From Deferribacteres bacterium (GTDB taxonomy: Bacteria; Nitrospirota; Thermodesulfovibrionia; UBA6902), in contig JAUVPO010000042.1 in NCBI GenBank assembly GCA_030598625.1, forward strand, positions 1 to 10,137: a stretch of DNA of 10,137 nt. The letters run 5' to 3'. The first letter of the stretch is position 1. Every line of letters starts with the position of its first letter. Under the pieces are notes generated by a model. The model saw only the letters and a program-made list of their open reading frames with translations. It had not been told where the DNA came from and searched no databases. Made by a program: the position numbers and the translations under genes. Shown here in pieces: positions 1 to 6,764 of the stretch.

Positions 1-1
1 A

Positions 2-1021
2 GAACAGGACCTTCCATACGACTATACCATTGCCGGGTCTGTATCGAAGGCCAGGGAGGCGCTGGATCTGGAAAAATTTGATATTGTGATTACGGACTAT
101 CTCCTTGGCGATGGAACGGCATTTGATGTTTTTGATTTTATAATCAATACCCCGATTATCTTTATTACCGGGGCAGGAGATGAAGAGATCGCTGTCAAGG
201 CAATGAAGGGAGGGGCATATGATTATTTGATAAAGGACCCGGACCGCAATTACCTTAAGATTCTGTCGGTAACCGTGGAGAACGCAATTAAACGCAAAAA
301 GGCGGAGGAAATTATCAAGAAGCAAACCGCAGAAGTTATGATTGCAAATGAACAGCTTCAAATAGAGATCACGGAACGCAAAAAAATGGAGAATCGGATC
401 AAGGCGTCTCTCGAAGAAAAAGAGGTCCTACTGAAAGAGATTCACCACAGGGTAAAGAATAATATGCAGGTCATTTACGGCCTCCTCAATGTTCAATGTG
501 ATTATATCAGGAACAAACAATGCATTGATATATTAAGGGGATGTCAGAACCAGATTATGTCCATGGCGCTTGTCCATAAAATACTTTACCGGTCTAAGGA
601 CTTAACACATATTGATTTGCAGGATTATATCAGCAGGCTTGCAAATAAATTGTTGCAGTCTTACGGAATAAATAATGGCAAAGTTACATTTAAGATCAAT
701 GCTGAGAACGTCCCGCTTGGAGTGAATACAACTATTCCCTGCGGATTGATCATCAATGAACTTGTTTCCAATTCTTTAAAGCACGCATTCCCTGGGAAAA
801 AAGAAGGTAAAATTCAAATAACCCTCTGCTCTATTGACAAGAACCTGTTTGAACTTGTAATTAATGATAACGGCATTGGAATACCGGAAGATATAGATAT
901 TAAAAATACTGAAACACTCGGCATAAAAATGGTCGTCGTATTTGTAGAAGATATGCTTCAGGGAACGATTGAATTAATCAGAGATAAAGGCACGGAATTC
1001 AGGATTACGTTTAAGGGTTGA
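2..1021 (+). CDS. Response-regulator receiver / HisKA_2 histidine kinase hybrid (5' end outside window)
   Basis: This is the C-terminal 339 residues of a two-component signalling protein; the frame is open to the left edge, so the true start lies upstream. Counting from the codon at position 2, residues 1 to about 90 are most of a CheY-like receiver domain. They include the phospho-acceptor Asp32 (ITDYLL), Thr56 (FITGAG) and Lys78 (YLIKD). A charged, probably coiled-coil linker (about 90-145) leads to a HisKA_2-type dimerisation and phospho-acceptor box, EIHHRVKNN, with His148 as the likely phosphorylated residue. The HATPase domain follows, with an N-box (INELVSNSLKHAF, Asn252) and a G1 box (NDNGIGIPE, Asp289). 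Receiver-first kinases of this type are usually soluble and act as intermediate relays; that role is inferred. A GTG at 86 is in frame, but starting there would cut the receiver in half. No output domain or partner gene is visible. Confidence 0.9.
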   Translation, partial: EQDLPYDYTIAGSVSKAREALDLEKFDIVITDYLLGDGTAFDVFDFIINTPIIFITGAGDEEIAVKAMKGGAYDYLIKDPDRNYLKILSVTVENAIKRKKAEEIIKKQTAEVMIANEQLQIEITERKKMENRIKASLEEKEVLLKEIHHRVKNNMQVIYGLLNVQCDYIRNKQCIDILRGCQNQIMSMALVHKILYRSKDLTHIDLQDYISRLANKLLQSYGINNGKVTFKINAENVPLGVNTTIPCGLIINELVSNSLKHAFPGKKEGKIQITLCSIDKNLFELVINDNGIGIPEDIDIKNTETLGIKMVVVFVEDMLQGTIELIRDKGTEFRITFKG

Positions 1022-1161
1022 TTACGGGAATTGTGATTATTAAATATGTTTATGGCTATGATAAGAATTATTTATTTGTTTAATGAAGCCTTTTCATGTT
1101 AAAAAAGATAATATACATACGTTACTGCCATATTGAGGAAAACAAAAGGCACGTTAAGTTG

Positions 1162-1327
1162 CCTGCCTTGATCGTGATAGGAATGTAAACTCATTCCGAC
1201 CATTTGAACTCAGGGAGCCGGATTAAAGAAAGTGTTGACCGCCCGACAGGGAAAGGCCTGATCTGACTTTTAAGGCACCCACCTGCAAAAACAGGGATAA
1301 CAGTTTGTTTCTACACGACAAGGTGGG
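1162..1327 (+). ncRNA. ssrS: 6S RNA
   Basis: This gene-free stretch folds like 6S RNA, which binds the sigma70 RNA polymerase holoenzyme by mimicking an open promoter. The ends pair in a closing stem: 1162-1170 with 1319-1327 (two wobbles), a bulged A at 1171, then TCGTG 1172-1176 with CACGA 1314-1318. The helix continues with GAA 1181-1183 against TTC 1309-1311 and AAACT 1187-1191 against AGTTT 1302-1306. The 5' strand holds CAGGGAGCCGG, matching the CCTGAGCCGA segment of E. coli 6S. The apical arm closes with AAAGT/ACTTT (1229-1233, 1266-1270). The 3' side has GGCACCCACCT and a small CCTG/CAGG hairpin (1282-1295) followed by GATAACAG, the counterpart of the E. coli CACCTT...AAGGGTTACAG region. 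The length of about 166 nt is close to the usual 180. The exact ends are uncertain, and I see no convincing promoter or terminator. Confidence 0.82.
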
Positions 1328-1339
1328 ATTCAAATTTTA

Positions 1340-1798
1340 TTAAGGATTATCGTCAACAGTAATATATTCGCTGCCCTTGATATAGTTCTCCAGATCAGAT
1401 ATCTTGATCTTTTGATCAGCAATAATCGCGTTAACTATATCTCCAATGGTAACGATACCAATTACTTGATCTTTTTCAATGACAGGCATATGGCGGCAAT
1501 GCACGGTTGTCATTAAAGCCATGCACTCTTCAACAGACTTGTCCGGAGTTATAGTATATACCCCCGTTGTCATCAACTCTCTGACAGTCGTTTCCCTGGA
1601 AGATTTTCCTTTCAGAATCACCTTTCTGGCATAATCTCTCTCTGAAAAAATACCAGCGAGCTTCTTTCCCTCAATAACCAGCAAAGCCCCAATATCCTTG
1701 TCAGCCATAATCTCCAGCGACTTGTAAGCCGTCTCATCCGGACCTATTGACCAGATATCGGATCTTTTTAATTTAATAACATCTCTGACTTTCAACAT
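1340..1798 (-). CDS. Stand-alone CBS-domain-pair protein
   Basis: This is a soluble protein of 152 residues consisting almost entirely of two CBS domains (a Bateman module). CBS1 spans about residues 6-62 and ends in FSERDYARKV; CBS2 spans about 74-128 and ends in GIVTIGDIVNAI. Such modules bind adenine nucleotides (AMP, ATP or S-adenosyl compounds) at the cleft between the repeats and act as energy or ligand sensors. The Asp in each S/T-x-x-D motif (SERD, IGD) is the usual ribose-contacting residue. No catalytic or DNA-binding domain is attached, so the ligand and partner are unknown. The ATG is preceded by AAGGAG at a usable distance of about 10 nt. It is the last minus-strand gene of the block and converges on the 6S RNA, with its stop codon only 12 nt from the end of the predicted RNA. 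Confidence 0.88.
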   Translation of the reverse strand: MLKVRDVIKLKRSDIWSIGPDETAYKSLEIMADKDIGALLVIEGKKLAGIFSERDYARKVILKGKSSRETTVRELMTTGVYTITPDKSVEECMALMTTVHCRHMPVIEKDQVIGIVTIGDIVNAIIADQKIKISDLENYIKGSEYITVDDNP

Positions 1799-1957
1799 AT
1801 TTTCATATCTCCTTTCTTATTAGTCACCTGCATCTTCCATGATAATAAAAAAATCTGGGCCACCAAATGTTTATGCTTTTAAATGCCTCTCCTGTATTTT
1901 TTATCCCCGATAATCTCTTTTACCTCTTGACGATTATTTATAAATATTTCCAACTCC

Positions 1958-2398
1958 TTATATTTCAAGCTGCTGTGCCTTTACCGACAAATAGTAGGCT
2001 ATCATCAGTATTATAATCACTACTGCGCTAAGCCCTATCTCATAAAGCTTTTCAACAGGGGTATGCTTCAAAAGAGAAGTCTGCGCTTCTATTAAAAGTA
2101 TTCTTCTTATTGCAGCTATTATGCCGATAGCAAGAAAAGGATTTAACGAGAATTTCTGTTTCTTTAAAAATCTGATGACCGTCCAGAGCAGCTCAAGTAT
2201 AATAAGGGCAAGCAGCACATCGTTTAACATTGCTATTACTGAAGATCGGGACGGCTCTAATATATTAAGAAATGCGTAAACCAGAATAAAACCACATGCG
2301 ACAAGAAGCAATATTGCCGCCACTACATGGAATATTATGTCCATATTAACAAGAAATTTTCTAATGACCCTCGTTAAATCAAATCCATTCTGTTTCAT
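1958..2398 (-). CDS. PsiE-like (phosphate-starvation-inducible E family) membrane protein
   Basis: This is a small integral membrane protein of 146 residues with four hydrophobic segments at about 21-45, 56-77, 86-104 and 119-138. The topology and the conserved third-helix region NPFLAIGIIAAIRRILLIEA (residues 86-105) resemble the PsiE family. E. coli psiE is phosphate- and cAMP-regulated, but the molecular function of the family is not established. A short basic, amphipathic N-terminus (residues 1-20) precedes the first helix. The ATG follows an AGAGGT ribosome binding site at about 7 nt. The neighbours are an upstream small gene and a downstream CBS-pair gene on the same strand, each separated by more than 150 nt, so co-transcription is uncertain. 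An elaborate AT-rich inverted repeat lies about 30 nt upstream of the start. Confidence 0.75.
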   Translation of the reverse strand: MKQNGFDLTRVIRKFLVNMDIIFHVVAAILLLVACGFILVYAFLNILEPSRSSVIAMLNDVLLALIILELLWTVIRFLKKQKFSLNPFLAIGIIAAIRRILLIEAQTSLLKHTPVEKLYEIGLSAVVIIILMIAYYLSVKAQQLEI

Positions 2399-2427
2399 GT
2401 AAAAACCTCTATATCTAATAATACAAA

Positions 2428-2486
2428 GTTTATACGATTAAAATAATTTACATTTTAAAAAAACGTATAGACGACTTAATTATACG
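2428..2486. repeat. Nested AT-rich inverted repeat with three TATACG half-sites
   Basis: An outer arm GTTTATACG (2428-2436) pairs with CGTATAGAC (2464-2472), 9 bp including one G-T pair. Inside it TTAAAAT (2438-2444) pairs perfectly with ATTTTAA (2452-2458). A third copy of the hexamer, TATACG at 2481-2486, could pair with CGTATA (2464-2469) instead, making two mutually exclusive hairpins. The element lies 30-90 nt upstream of the PsiE-like start codon, so it could be an operator array or a 5' leader structure. AT-rich sequence forms such repeats by chance fairly easily, so function is unproven. Confidence 0.45.
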
Positions 2487-2653
2487 CGCAGTTACGGGTT
2501 CAATCAATTATTGCAACTCTAATTATCTCAGGATAGAATAGAAAAATTCAATATTATGCCAACAGAGCTGATGAAACCCACAGTAAAACGCATGTCCCTT
2601 AATCTGACAATTTCTATTTATTGAAAAGACCCGTGAAATCAGAAAGGAATGTT

Positions 2654-2815
2654 TTACTTGATTCTTTTTACGCTGCCGGCCATCAGTGTCGCGTAAAGCA
2701 GGCGCTCCTGTTTTTTAAGTCTCTTTTCTCTTTGAGAGGCTAAAAGCTTGGCATAGGTATCTACACCGAATCTTGTTAGTTCAGATAATACTTCCTTACA
2801 CTTTAAAACTACCAC
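2654..2815 (-). CDS. Small basic hypothetical protein (53 aa, GTG start)
   Basis: I do not recognise this protein. A GTG start at 2815 is preceded by a strong AGGAGG ribosome binding site (GGAGG at 2820-2824 on the minus strand, 4 nt away). The reading frame runs 53 codons to TAA, and an in-frame stop lies just upstream of the binding site, so GTG is the only plausible start. The product is predicted to be mostly helical and strongly basic in its second half (REKRLKKQERLL, then VKRIK at the end), with one Cys at residue 6 and no signal peptide or membrane helix. It lies 142 nt downstream of the dynamin-type GTPase on the same strand, so it may be read from the same transcript; a working relationship is only a guess. 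The ribosome binding site is the main evidence that it is a real gene. Confidence 0.55.
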   Translation of the reverse strand: MVVLKCKEVLSELTRFGVDTYAKLLASQREKRLKKQERLLYATLMAGSVKRIK

Positions 2816-2957
2816 CTTGCCTCCTAACTATTTGCTATTATTGCAGATTTCCAACTTGCATGTTTATATCTCGGATTTTTCGCCTATAATCTTTAGCTAA
2901 GACCGCTCAATCCGGACATTAAACCGATTTTTTTCCGTATTGTTTGATTTTTATGAA

Positions 2958-5201
2958 CTATTGTTCTATGGCGACTCTGCACTTGTCAACAGTCTCCTGC
3001 AAGTGTTGCGCATCAAAAGCCACACGATCAAGGAAATCGATTATATCCTCTCTCTCGGCCCCTTTTTTCTTGATTAGTTCCTCCATGGTCATTAAATCCG
3101 TATCATATGATTGATACCGTTCCATTAGAAGCCGGTGGAGATAGTCAGCTGCCGCTTCAACCAGCCTGGAGACATATTGAAACTTAAAATTCTCACGGTA
3201 ATTTTCAAAATGAAATATTACGGATTCCTCTGTTTCGCGTTTAATGAGTCTGAACCCGTCAACCAGGGCGCGCACCTGTTCATCCCTTTCATTTTTTCGG
3301 GACTTTTTAATAATCCTTTTAAAGAGGGTTATCGTTGAATAAAGACCAAGTCGCATTAATGCCTCTGTTCTCACTTTGGCGGAATATTGCAGTGCGGCAA
3401 TGGTCGACGGCAATGTCAAGCCGGAAATCTGCTTTATAACATCCATGTCCAGAAGGCTCTTCCTGTTACCGGCAAGGGCATTGTTTCCCATATTGAGGCT
3501 GCCGATGGCAGCCTTTAGTTCAGTAATGTCATCGGATGCCATAGCATAGTATGGCCCGGCAGCCGACTCCAGAGTTGTCTTGATCCTGTCCTCTATTTCC
3601 CCTGAAAAACGGGCTATTTCCGGATTAATAGTCTCAGCCATAAACGTATCGAGGGACTGTTTAAACTGCTGGAAAACCATGTATAAAGTATCGGGAAACC
3701 CGGAAGCCACCAGTTTCTCACGGTACTTTTCAACTGATATCGTATAGTTATTTACAAATTCGATTGTCTGTCCGGGCACACTTCCTGAATATACACTGAA
3801 AAAACGGTCAACGTCCGCTTTTAGACTCTTCATGCTATCCGCCGTAACGCCGCTTAACGTATTTTTTATCAGGGATTTTATCTGTATCATGTGCTTTTGA
3901 TGGTGTTCCATTTTTCTGATACTTGCTGATGCGTCTTTAACATCCTTTTTCAGAAGTTCCCTGTTCATCCGTATCCAGTGATTGATTCCAGCTACGATTA
4001 TACCCATACGTTCGAGATTGTTCTTCAGCAACAGGCCAAATCGTTCCTGAGTGAGTTTTATCTTCAGGAACGATTCGAATCGGCGTGTCTCACTGGTCGC
4101 AAATGACGCCATATCTTCTTCAGATATCCATTGGGCAAGGCGAAGGCTGTCCCTTTTCATTAAACTAACGGATGAAACGCTAAACAGGTTAAATAACGAT
4201 GAAAATACATAGACATCCGGATCAGGCTTTATCAAAGCCAGGTCCTCCCTGATCTTGTCAACAATATTGTTCAAATCTTCCAGAGATTCGTGCTCACTGA
4301 AATCAGTATTAACAATAAAAAGTATGTTTCCCATGATTCCCATCTTCTTTATCATAGACAATAACCGGATATCCGCCTGTCGAAGCCCTGTCCGGCTGCT
4401 GATTACATACACAATAAGATGAGTCCTCATAAGGTAATCCTGAATCATTGTCAGATGATGAGGATTAGGGGAGTCGCTTCCCTGACAATCCGCAATTTCT
4501 ATGGAGCGGTCGATATTGCCAGAATTAATTTCAAGCTTAACGTCTTTTAAATAAACGGCCAATGCATCGTCACCGACAAATATTCGGTGTTCGGCAAAGC
4601 GATCTTCGCTGAATTCAGTGGTTGCAGAATCAGCAGCAATCATACTACTTACACGATCATACCCTTTCAGGTAAAGGGACAACAGCACGCTGTTTGCATT
4701 GCGTACACCATCAGTAATAAGCGTGTCCTCGCTTAACATCTCCAAAGCTGATTGAAGTGACTGCCGGTCCATTTCACGCCTGATGTCAAACATCTTATGA
4801 CTCCTTTGCCTGTCCCATGAAGGGAACATAACCAGGGCCTGTTCAATATCGGCATTTACTTCATCCCATGACTTAAAAAAAACAACGGCCTTTAAGCGGT
4901 CTCCGGTTCTAACACGGGTAATAATAGATGTCACAATCCCGGCGCCCCTTTTTAGGTAGTCTCCTCTGAATAGTGAATTCACAAATGTGCTTTTCCCGGA
5001 TTTGACCGTACCGACCACGGCAACATGAACAACCTCTTCCGTGACCTGCCGATGAATATCATTACTGGCATTTTGCCAGTCTTCAAACCTGGTATCAGCC
5101 ACGTCCGGCCTACCCCGCACATCAGACAACAGGGAAGACAACGATTCGTTAATATTAATTAATTCATCTTTGACGCTGGAATATGTTTCTTTCATGGTCA
5201 C
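2958..5201 (-). CDS. Large dynamin-family GTPase
   Basis: This protein of 747 residues has an N-terminal dynamin-type GTPase domain and a long helical remainder. After about 55 helical residues comes the P-loop GTVKSGKST (64-72; Lys70, Ser71). The probable switch-I threonines are in GIVTSIITR (88-96), G3 is DCQG (238-241) and G4 is NTDF (298-301). Residues from about 400 to the end are mostly helical, with charged coiled-coil-like stretches and no clear transmembrane segment. Bacterial dynamin-like proteins bind and remodel membranes through such stalks, often in tandem pairs; here only one copy is visible. The start is unsettled: GTG at 5201 and ATG two codons later are both possible, an in-frame TAA lies just upstream, and neither has a clear ribosome binding site. 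A paralogue outside the window, or a related role such as Era/EngA-like GTPase, cannot be excluded, but the length and the domain order favour dynamin. Confidence 0.85.
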   Translation of the reverse strand: MTMKETYSSVKDELININESLSSLLSDVRGRPDVADTRFEDWQNASNDIHRQVTEEVVHVAVVGTVKSGKSTFVNSLFRGDYLKRGAGIVTSIITRVRTGDRLKAVVFFKSWDEVNADIEQALVMFPSWDRQRSHKMFDIRREMDRQSLQSALEMLSEDTLITDGVRNANSVLLSLYLKGYDRVSSMIAADSATTEFSEDRFAEHRIFVGDDALAVYLKDVKLEINSGNIDRSIEIADCQGSDSPNPHHLTMIQDYLMRTHLIVYVISSRTGLRQADIRLLSMIKKMGIMGNILFIVNTDFSEHESLEDLNNIVDKIREDLALIKPDPDVYVFSSLFNLFSVSSVSLMKRDSLRLAQWISEEDMASFATSETRRFESFLKIKLTQERFGLLLKNNLERMGIIVAGINHWIRMNRELLKKDVKDASASIRKMEHHQKHMIQIKSLIKNTLSGVTADSMKSLKADVDRFFSVYSGSVPGQTIEFVNNYTISVEKYREKLVASGFPDTLYMVFQQFKQSLDTFMAETINPEIARFSGEIEDRIKTTLESAAGPYYAMASDDITELKAAIGSLNMGNNALAGNRKSLLDMDVIKQISGLTLPSTIAALQYSAKVRTEALMRLGLYSTITLFKRIIKKSRKNERDEQVRALVDGFRLIKRETEESVIFHFENYRENFKFQYVSRLVEAAADYLHRLLMERYQSYDTDLMTMEELIKKKGAEREDIIDFLDRVAFDAQHLQETVDKCRVAIEQ

Positions 5202-5344
5202 AGTTTAAACAGTTTGGGACTTGAAAAAGTTTTTTCAGATATTCTTCAGCGGGTTTATTCATCGTATGATTTATCTGACTGTTTACTTCAGGAAGGCTAC
5301 TGGTTATGCAATAAGGCTGAAGAAATGCTGAAAAACCTCAGGGA

Positions 5345-5362
5345 CGGTTCCGCTTTGAACCG
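5345..5362 (-). terminator. Possible weak terminator after the OB-fold protein gene
   Basis: CGGTTC (5345-5350) and GAACCG (5357-5362) form a perfect 6-bp hairpin with a 6-nt loop about 30 nt past the minus-strand stop codon. The only T-run on that strand (five T) begins nine bases after the stem, farther than in a standard intrinsic terminator. It may be an mRNA 3'-end stabiliser or chance. Confidence 0.3.
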
Positions 5363-5392
5363 ACCTCCCCACGATCATCCCGAACATTAATA

Positions 5393-6142
5393 TTATTTTT
5401 CGATGCTTGCCTGTTCCACAATCACATCATACTTGTAACCGCTGCCAAAATCCTTGTCTTTATACAGTGTCCCTTTCACCGTTACAATATCACCCACCGA
5501 AAAAAGTTCCTCCGATGTAACCACAATATCATTAGTGCCATTTGAAGGATTTCCGCTTCCGTCCTGAATATGTATCCAGTTCTTACCCATAATTTCTTCG
5601 GACACCTTAACGACCCGTCCTCTGATAACAACTTTTTTCTTGTCAAGCGTGCTGCTCTTTCCATAAAGTTCGGCTACCGTATATGCATCAGGCCCTGGGG
5701 CTTTTTCGATTTTAACTGTTACATTTTTGGTGACTTCCTTTTCCCTTTGTTTCCCGGATTTCTCAACGGATTCAGTCCCGGGTTGTTCTGTAATCCCATT
5801 TGAAAAGACTACAGATTCGAATGTACGTCCAAGTGTTTTGCTCGTGAAGTTGTTCATAACCATTCCAGGCTGAAAAGATATATCCTGCCCGACCGTTACC
5901 TTCATTCGGGGAACGGCTACCCACACTTTTTTACTGTCTTTCACAATATGGACATAAGTATAACCGCCGCTATCCATTGTTTCCACAATCTTACCTGAAA
6001 GGGCAGGCATGTCTTGCGGAGACTTCGTGTCAGGATTCCCCTGATGTGCCTCAGCCAACGTCAGTGAACCGGCATATGTGCCGTTCATAGAAATCAGTGA
6101 TAATGTTAATATTAAAACAACCAACACTAATGATCTTTTCAT
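5393..6142 (-). CDS. Secreted protein with two OB-fold-like modules
   Basis: Starting at 6142 gives 249 residues. This ATG has AAGGAG 7 nt upstream and opens directly on a signal peptide (MKRS, then a hydrophobic run, likely cut after TYA at residue 24). A longer frame with an ATG at 6211 would bury that signal. The mature protein has a module at about 48-118 (SGKIVETMDSGGYTYVHI ... VWVAVP ... NFTSKTLGRTFESVVF), a charged linker (about 119-150), and a second module at about 154-247 containing GKNWIHIQDGSG and VGDIVTVKG. Both look like small beta-barrel OB folds. The second resembles the periplasmic OB-fold family often labelled DNA-binding protein. The first resembles a small exported module found with cytochrome or NrfJ-like annotations, a comparison made from memory and weak. 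The protein is expected in the periplasm. The ligand is unknown and no Cys or haem motif is present. Confidence 0.75.
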   Translation of the reverse strand: MKRSLVLVVLILTLSLISMNGTYAGSLTLAEAHQGNPDTKSPQDMPALSGKIVETMDSGGYTYVHIVKDSKKVWVAVPRMKVTVGQDISFQPGMVMNNFTSKTLGRTFESVVFSNGITEQPGTESVEKSGKQREKEVTKNVTVKIEKAPGPDAYTVAELYGKSSTLDKKKVVIRGRVVKVSEEIMGKNWIHIQDGSGNPSNGTNDIVVTSEELFSVGDIVTVKGTLYKDKDFGSGYKYDVIVEQASIEK

Positions 6143-6329
6143 TTCATATCTCCTTTTTCTACCCGCAATTCCAGACGTGTTTCCAGAAGATTCCGATTCG
6201 ATTTTCATCAAGTCCGCTCCTTCAGTATCTTGAGAAGAAACCTTGGCCGTTATTATTGAGGAAACTCTAAAGCCAACTTACTAAAAAACCTTCAAAGATC
6301 AGGAAAGGAAAATATTCAGTAGCTTATTT

Positions 6330-6355
6330 AAAAACAGGTCCCGACTGCCAAGACC
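6330..6355 (-). terminator. Intrinsic terminator after the cold shock gene
   Basis: On the minus strand GGTCTT and GGGACC form a 6-bp stem (two G-U pairs) around a 7-nt loop (6337-6355). It is followed by TG and five T (6334-6330). It begins 12 nt after the cold shock stop codon. A second, weaker stem with a six-T run (6283-6308) follows and could act as a backup. Confidence 0.5.
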
Positions 6356-6367
6356 CACTTTCTTTGT

Positions 6368-6571
6368 TTACTGTTTTACTATATTTACCGCTTTTGGTCC
6401 CTTATCGCCTTCTACGACATCAAAGCTCACAACATCGCCCTCGGCCAGACTTTTGAAACCGTCACCCTTAATCTCGGAATAGTGCGCAAAAACATCACTG
6501 CCGCCATCATCCCTTGTTATGAAACCGAACCCCTTAGACTCATTGAACCATTTTACTGTACCGTTTGCCAT
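6368..6571 (-). CDS. Cold shock protein, CspA family
   Basis: This is a single cold-shock domain of 67 residues, the usual family length. It opens with NGTVKWFNESKGFGFI, containing RNP1 (KGFGFI, residues 13-18), and continues with RNP2 as DVFAHYSEI (residues 26-34). The common VFVHFS reads VFAHYS here, a mild variation. It ends in GPKAVNI. Such proteins bind single-stranded RNA and DNA and act as RNA chaperones in the cytoplasm. The ATG has a strong AAGGAGG site about 9 nt upstream. The gene lies between two terminator-like hairpins, suggesting a monocistronic unit, though I see no convincing promoter in the roughly 55 nt between the upstream terminator and the start. Family members are not all cold-induced, so no specific csp letter is assigned. 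Confidence 0.95.
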   Translation of the reverse strand: MANGTVKWFNESKGFGFITRDDGGSDVFAHYSEIKGDGFKSLAEGDVVSFDVVEGDKGPKAVNIVKQ

Positions 6572-6626
6572 ACTGATTTGCCTCCTTGCTTTTTAGACCA
6601 AATTCCCGATGAATTCAGTTCTTAAT

Positions 6627-6661
6627 AAAAAAAGACCCCAAAGTTTAAAGTCGTTGTGGCC
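6627..6661 (-). terminator. Intrinsic terminator after the selenoprotein gene
   Basis: On the minus strand GGCCACAA (6661-6654) pairs with TTGGGGTC (6641-6634) with one A-G mismatch and one G-U pair. Seven T (6633-6627) follow directly. The position, 100 nt past the selenoprotein stop and just before the cold shock gene, fits termination of the selenoprotein transcript. Confidence 0.5.
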
Positions 6662-6740
6662 TTACTTGTTACAAAAACTCCTGAACTTCGTTTAAATAAT
6701 GCCATCTTTTATTCTAAAAAGTCAAATGTCTCCTTCCCCA

Positions 6741-6764
6741 TTTCACCGACAAACTGCCGGTAAA
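6741..6764 (-). promoter_or_regulatory. bSECIS element for the second UGA (Sec69)
   Basis: Immediately after the TAG stop, TTT-ACCGGCA pairs with TGTCGGT-G-AAA (10 bp, one bulged G, one G-U) around a 3-nt loop GTT. The loop starts with G, 20 nt after the TGA at 6776-6774. This fits the bacterial SECIS pattern recognised by SelB: a small loop, G among its first two bases, 16-37 nt from UGA. The hairpin is wholly in the 3' untranslated region, so coding constraint cannot explain it. Confidence 0.7.

Noticed and set aside
1180..1197. Perfect GGAATG/CATTCC inverted repeat considered as a terminator or operator
   Set aside because: It has no T-run and lies within the 6S RNA, where these bases are better explained by pairing in the long closing helix.
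1844..1858. A-run giving seven T on the minus strand, considered as a terminator of the PsiE-like gene
   Set aside because: No convincing stem precedes it; the local TGG/CCA pairing is only 3 bp.
2473..2653. Possible small genes or RNA in the rest of the gap upstream of the PsiE-like gene
   Set aside because: Only a 22-codon frame without a ribosome binding site was seen, and no stable fold; I see nothing I can support here.
3135..3338. Plus-strand 67-codon frame inside the GTPase gene
   Set aside because: It is antisense to a well-supported coding sequence, with no start signal.
5209..5347. Short plus-strand and minus-strand frames in the gap between the GTPase and the OB-fold gene
   Set aside because: They are 21-45 codons, lack ribosome binding sites and show no recognisable pattern.
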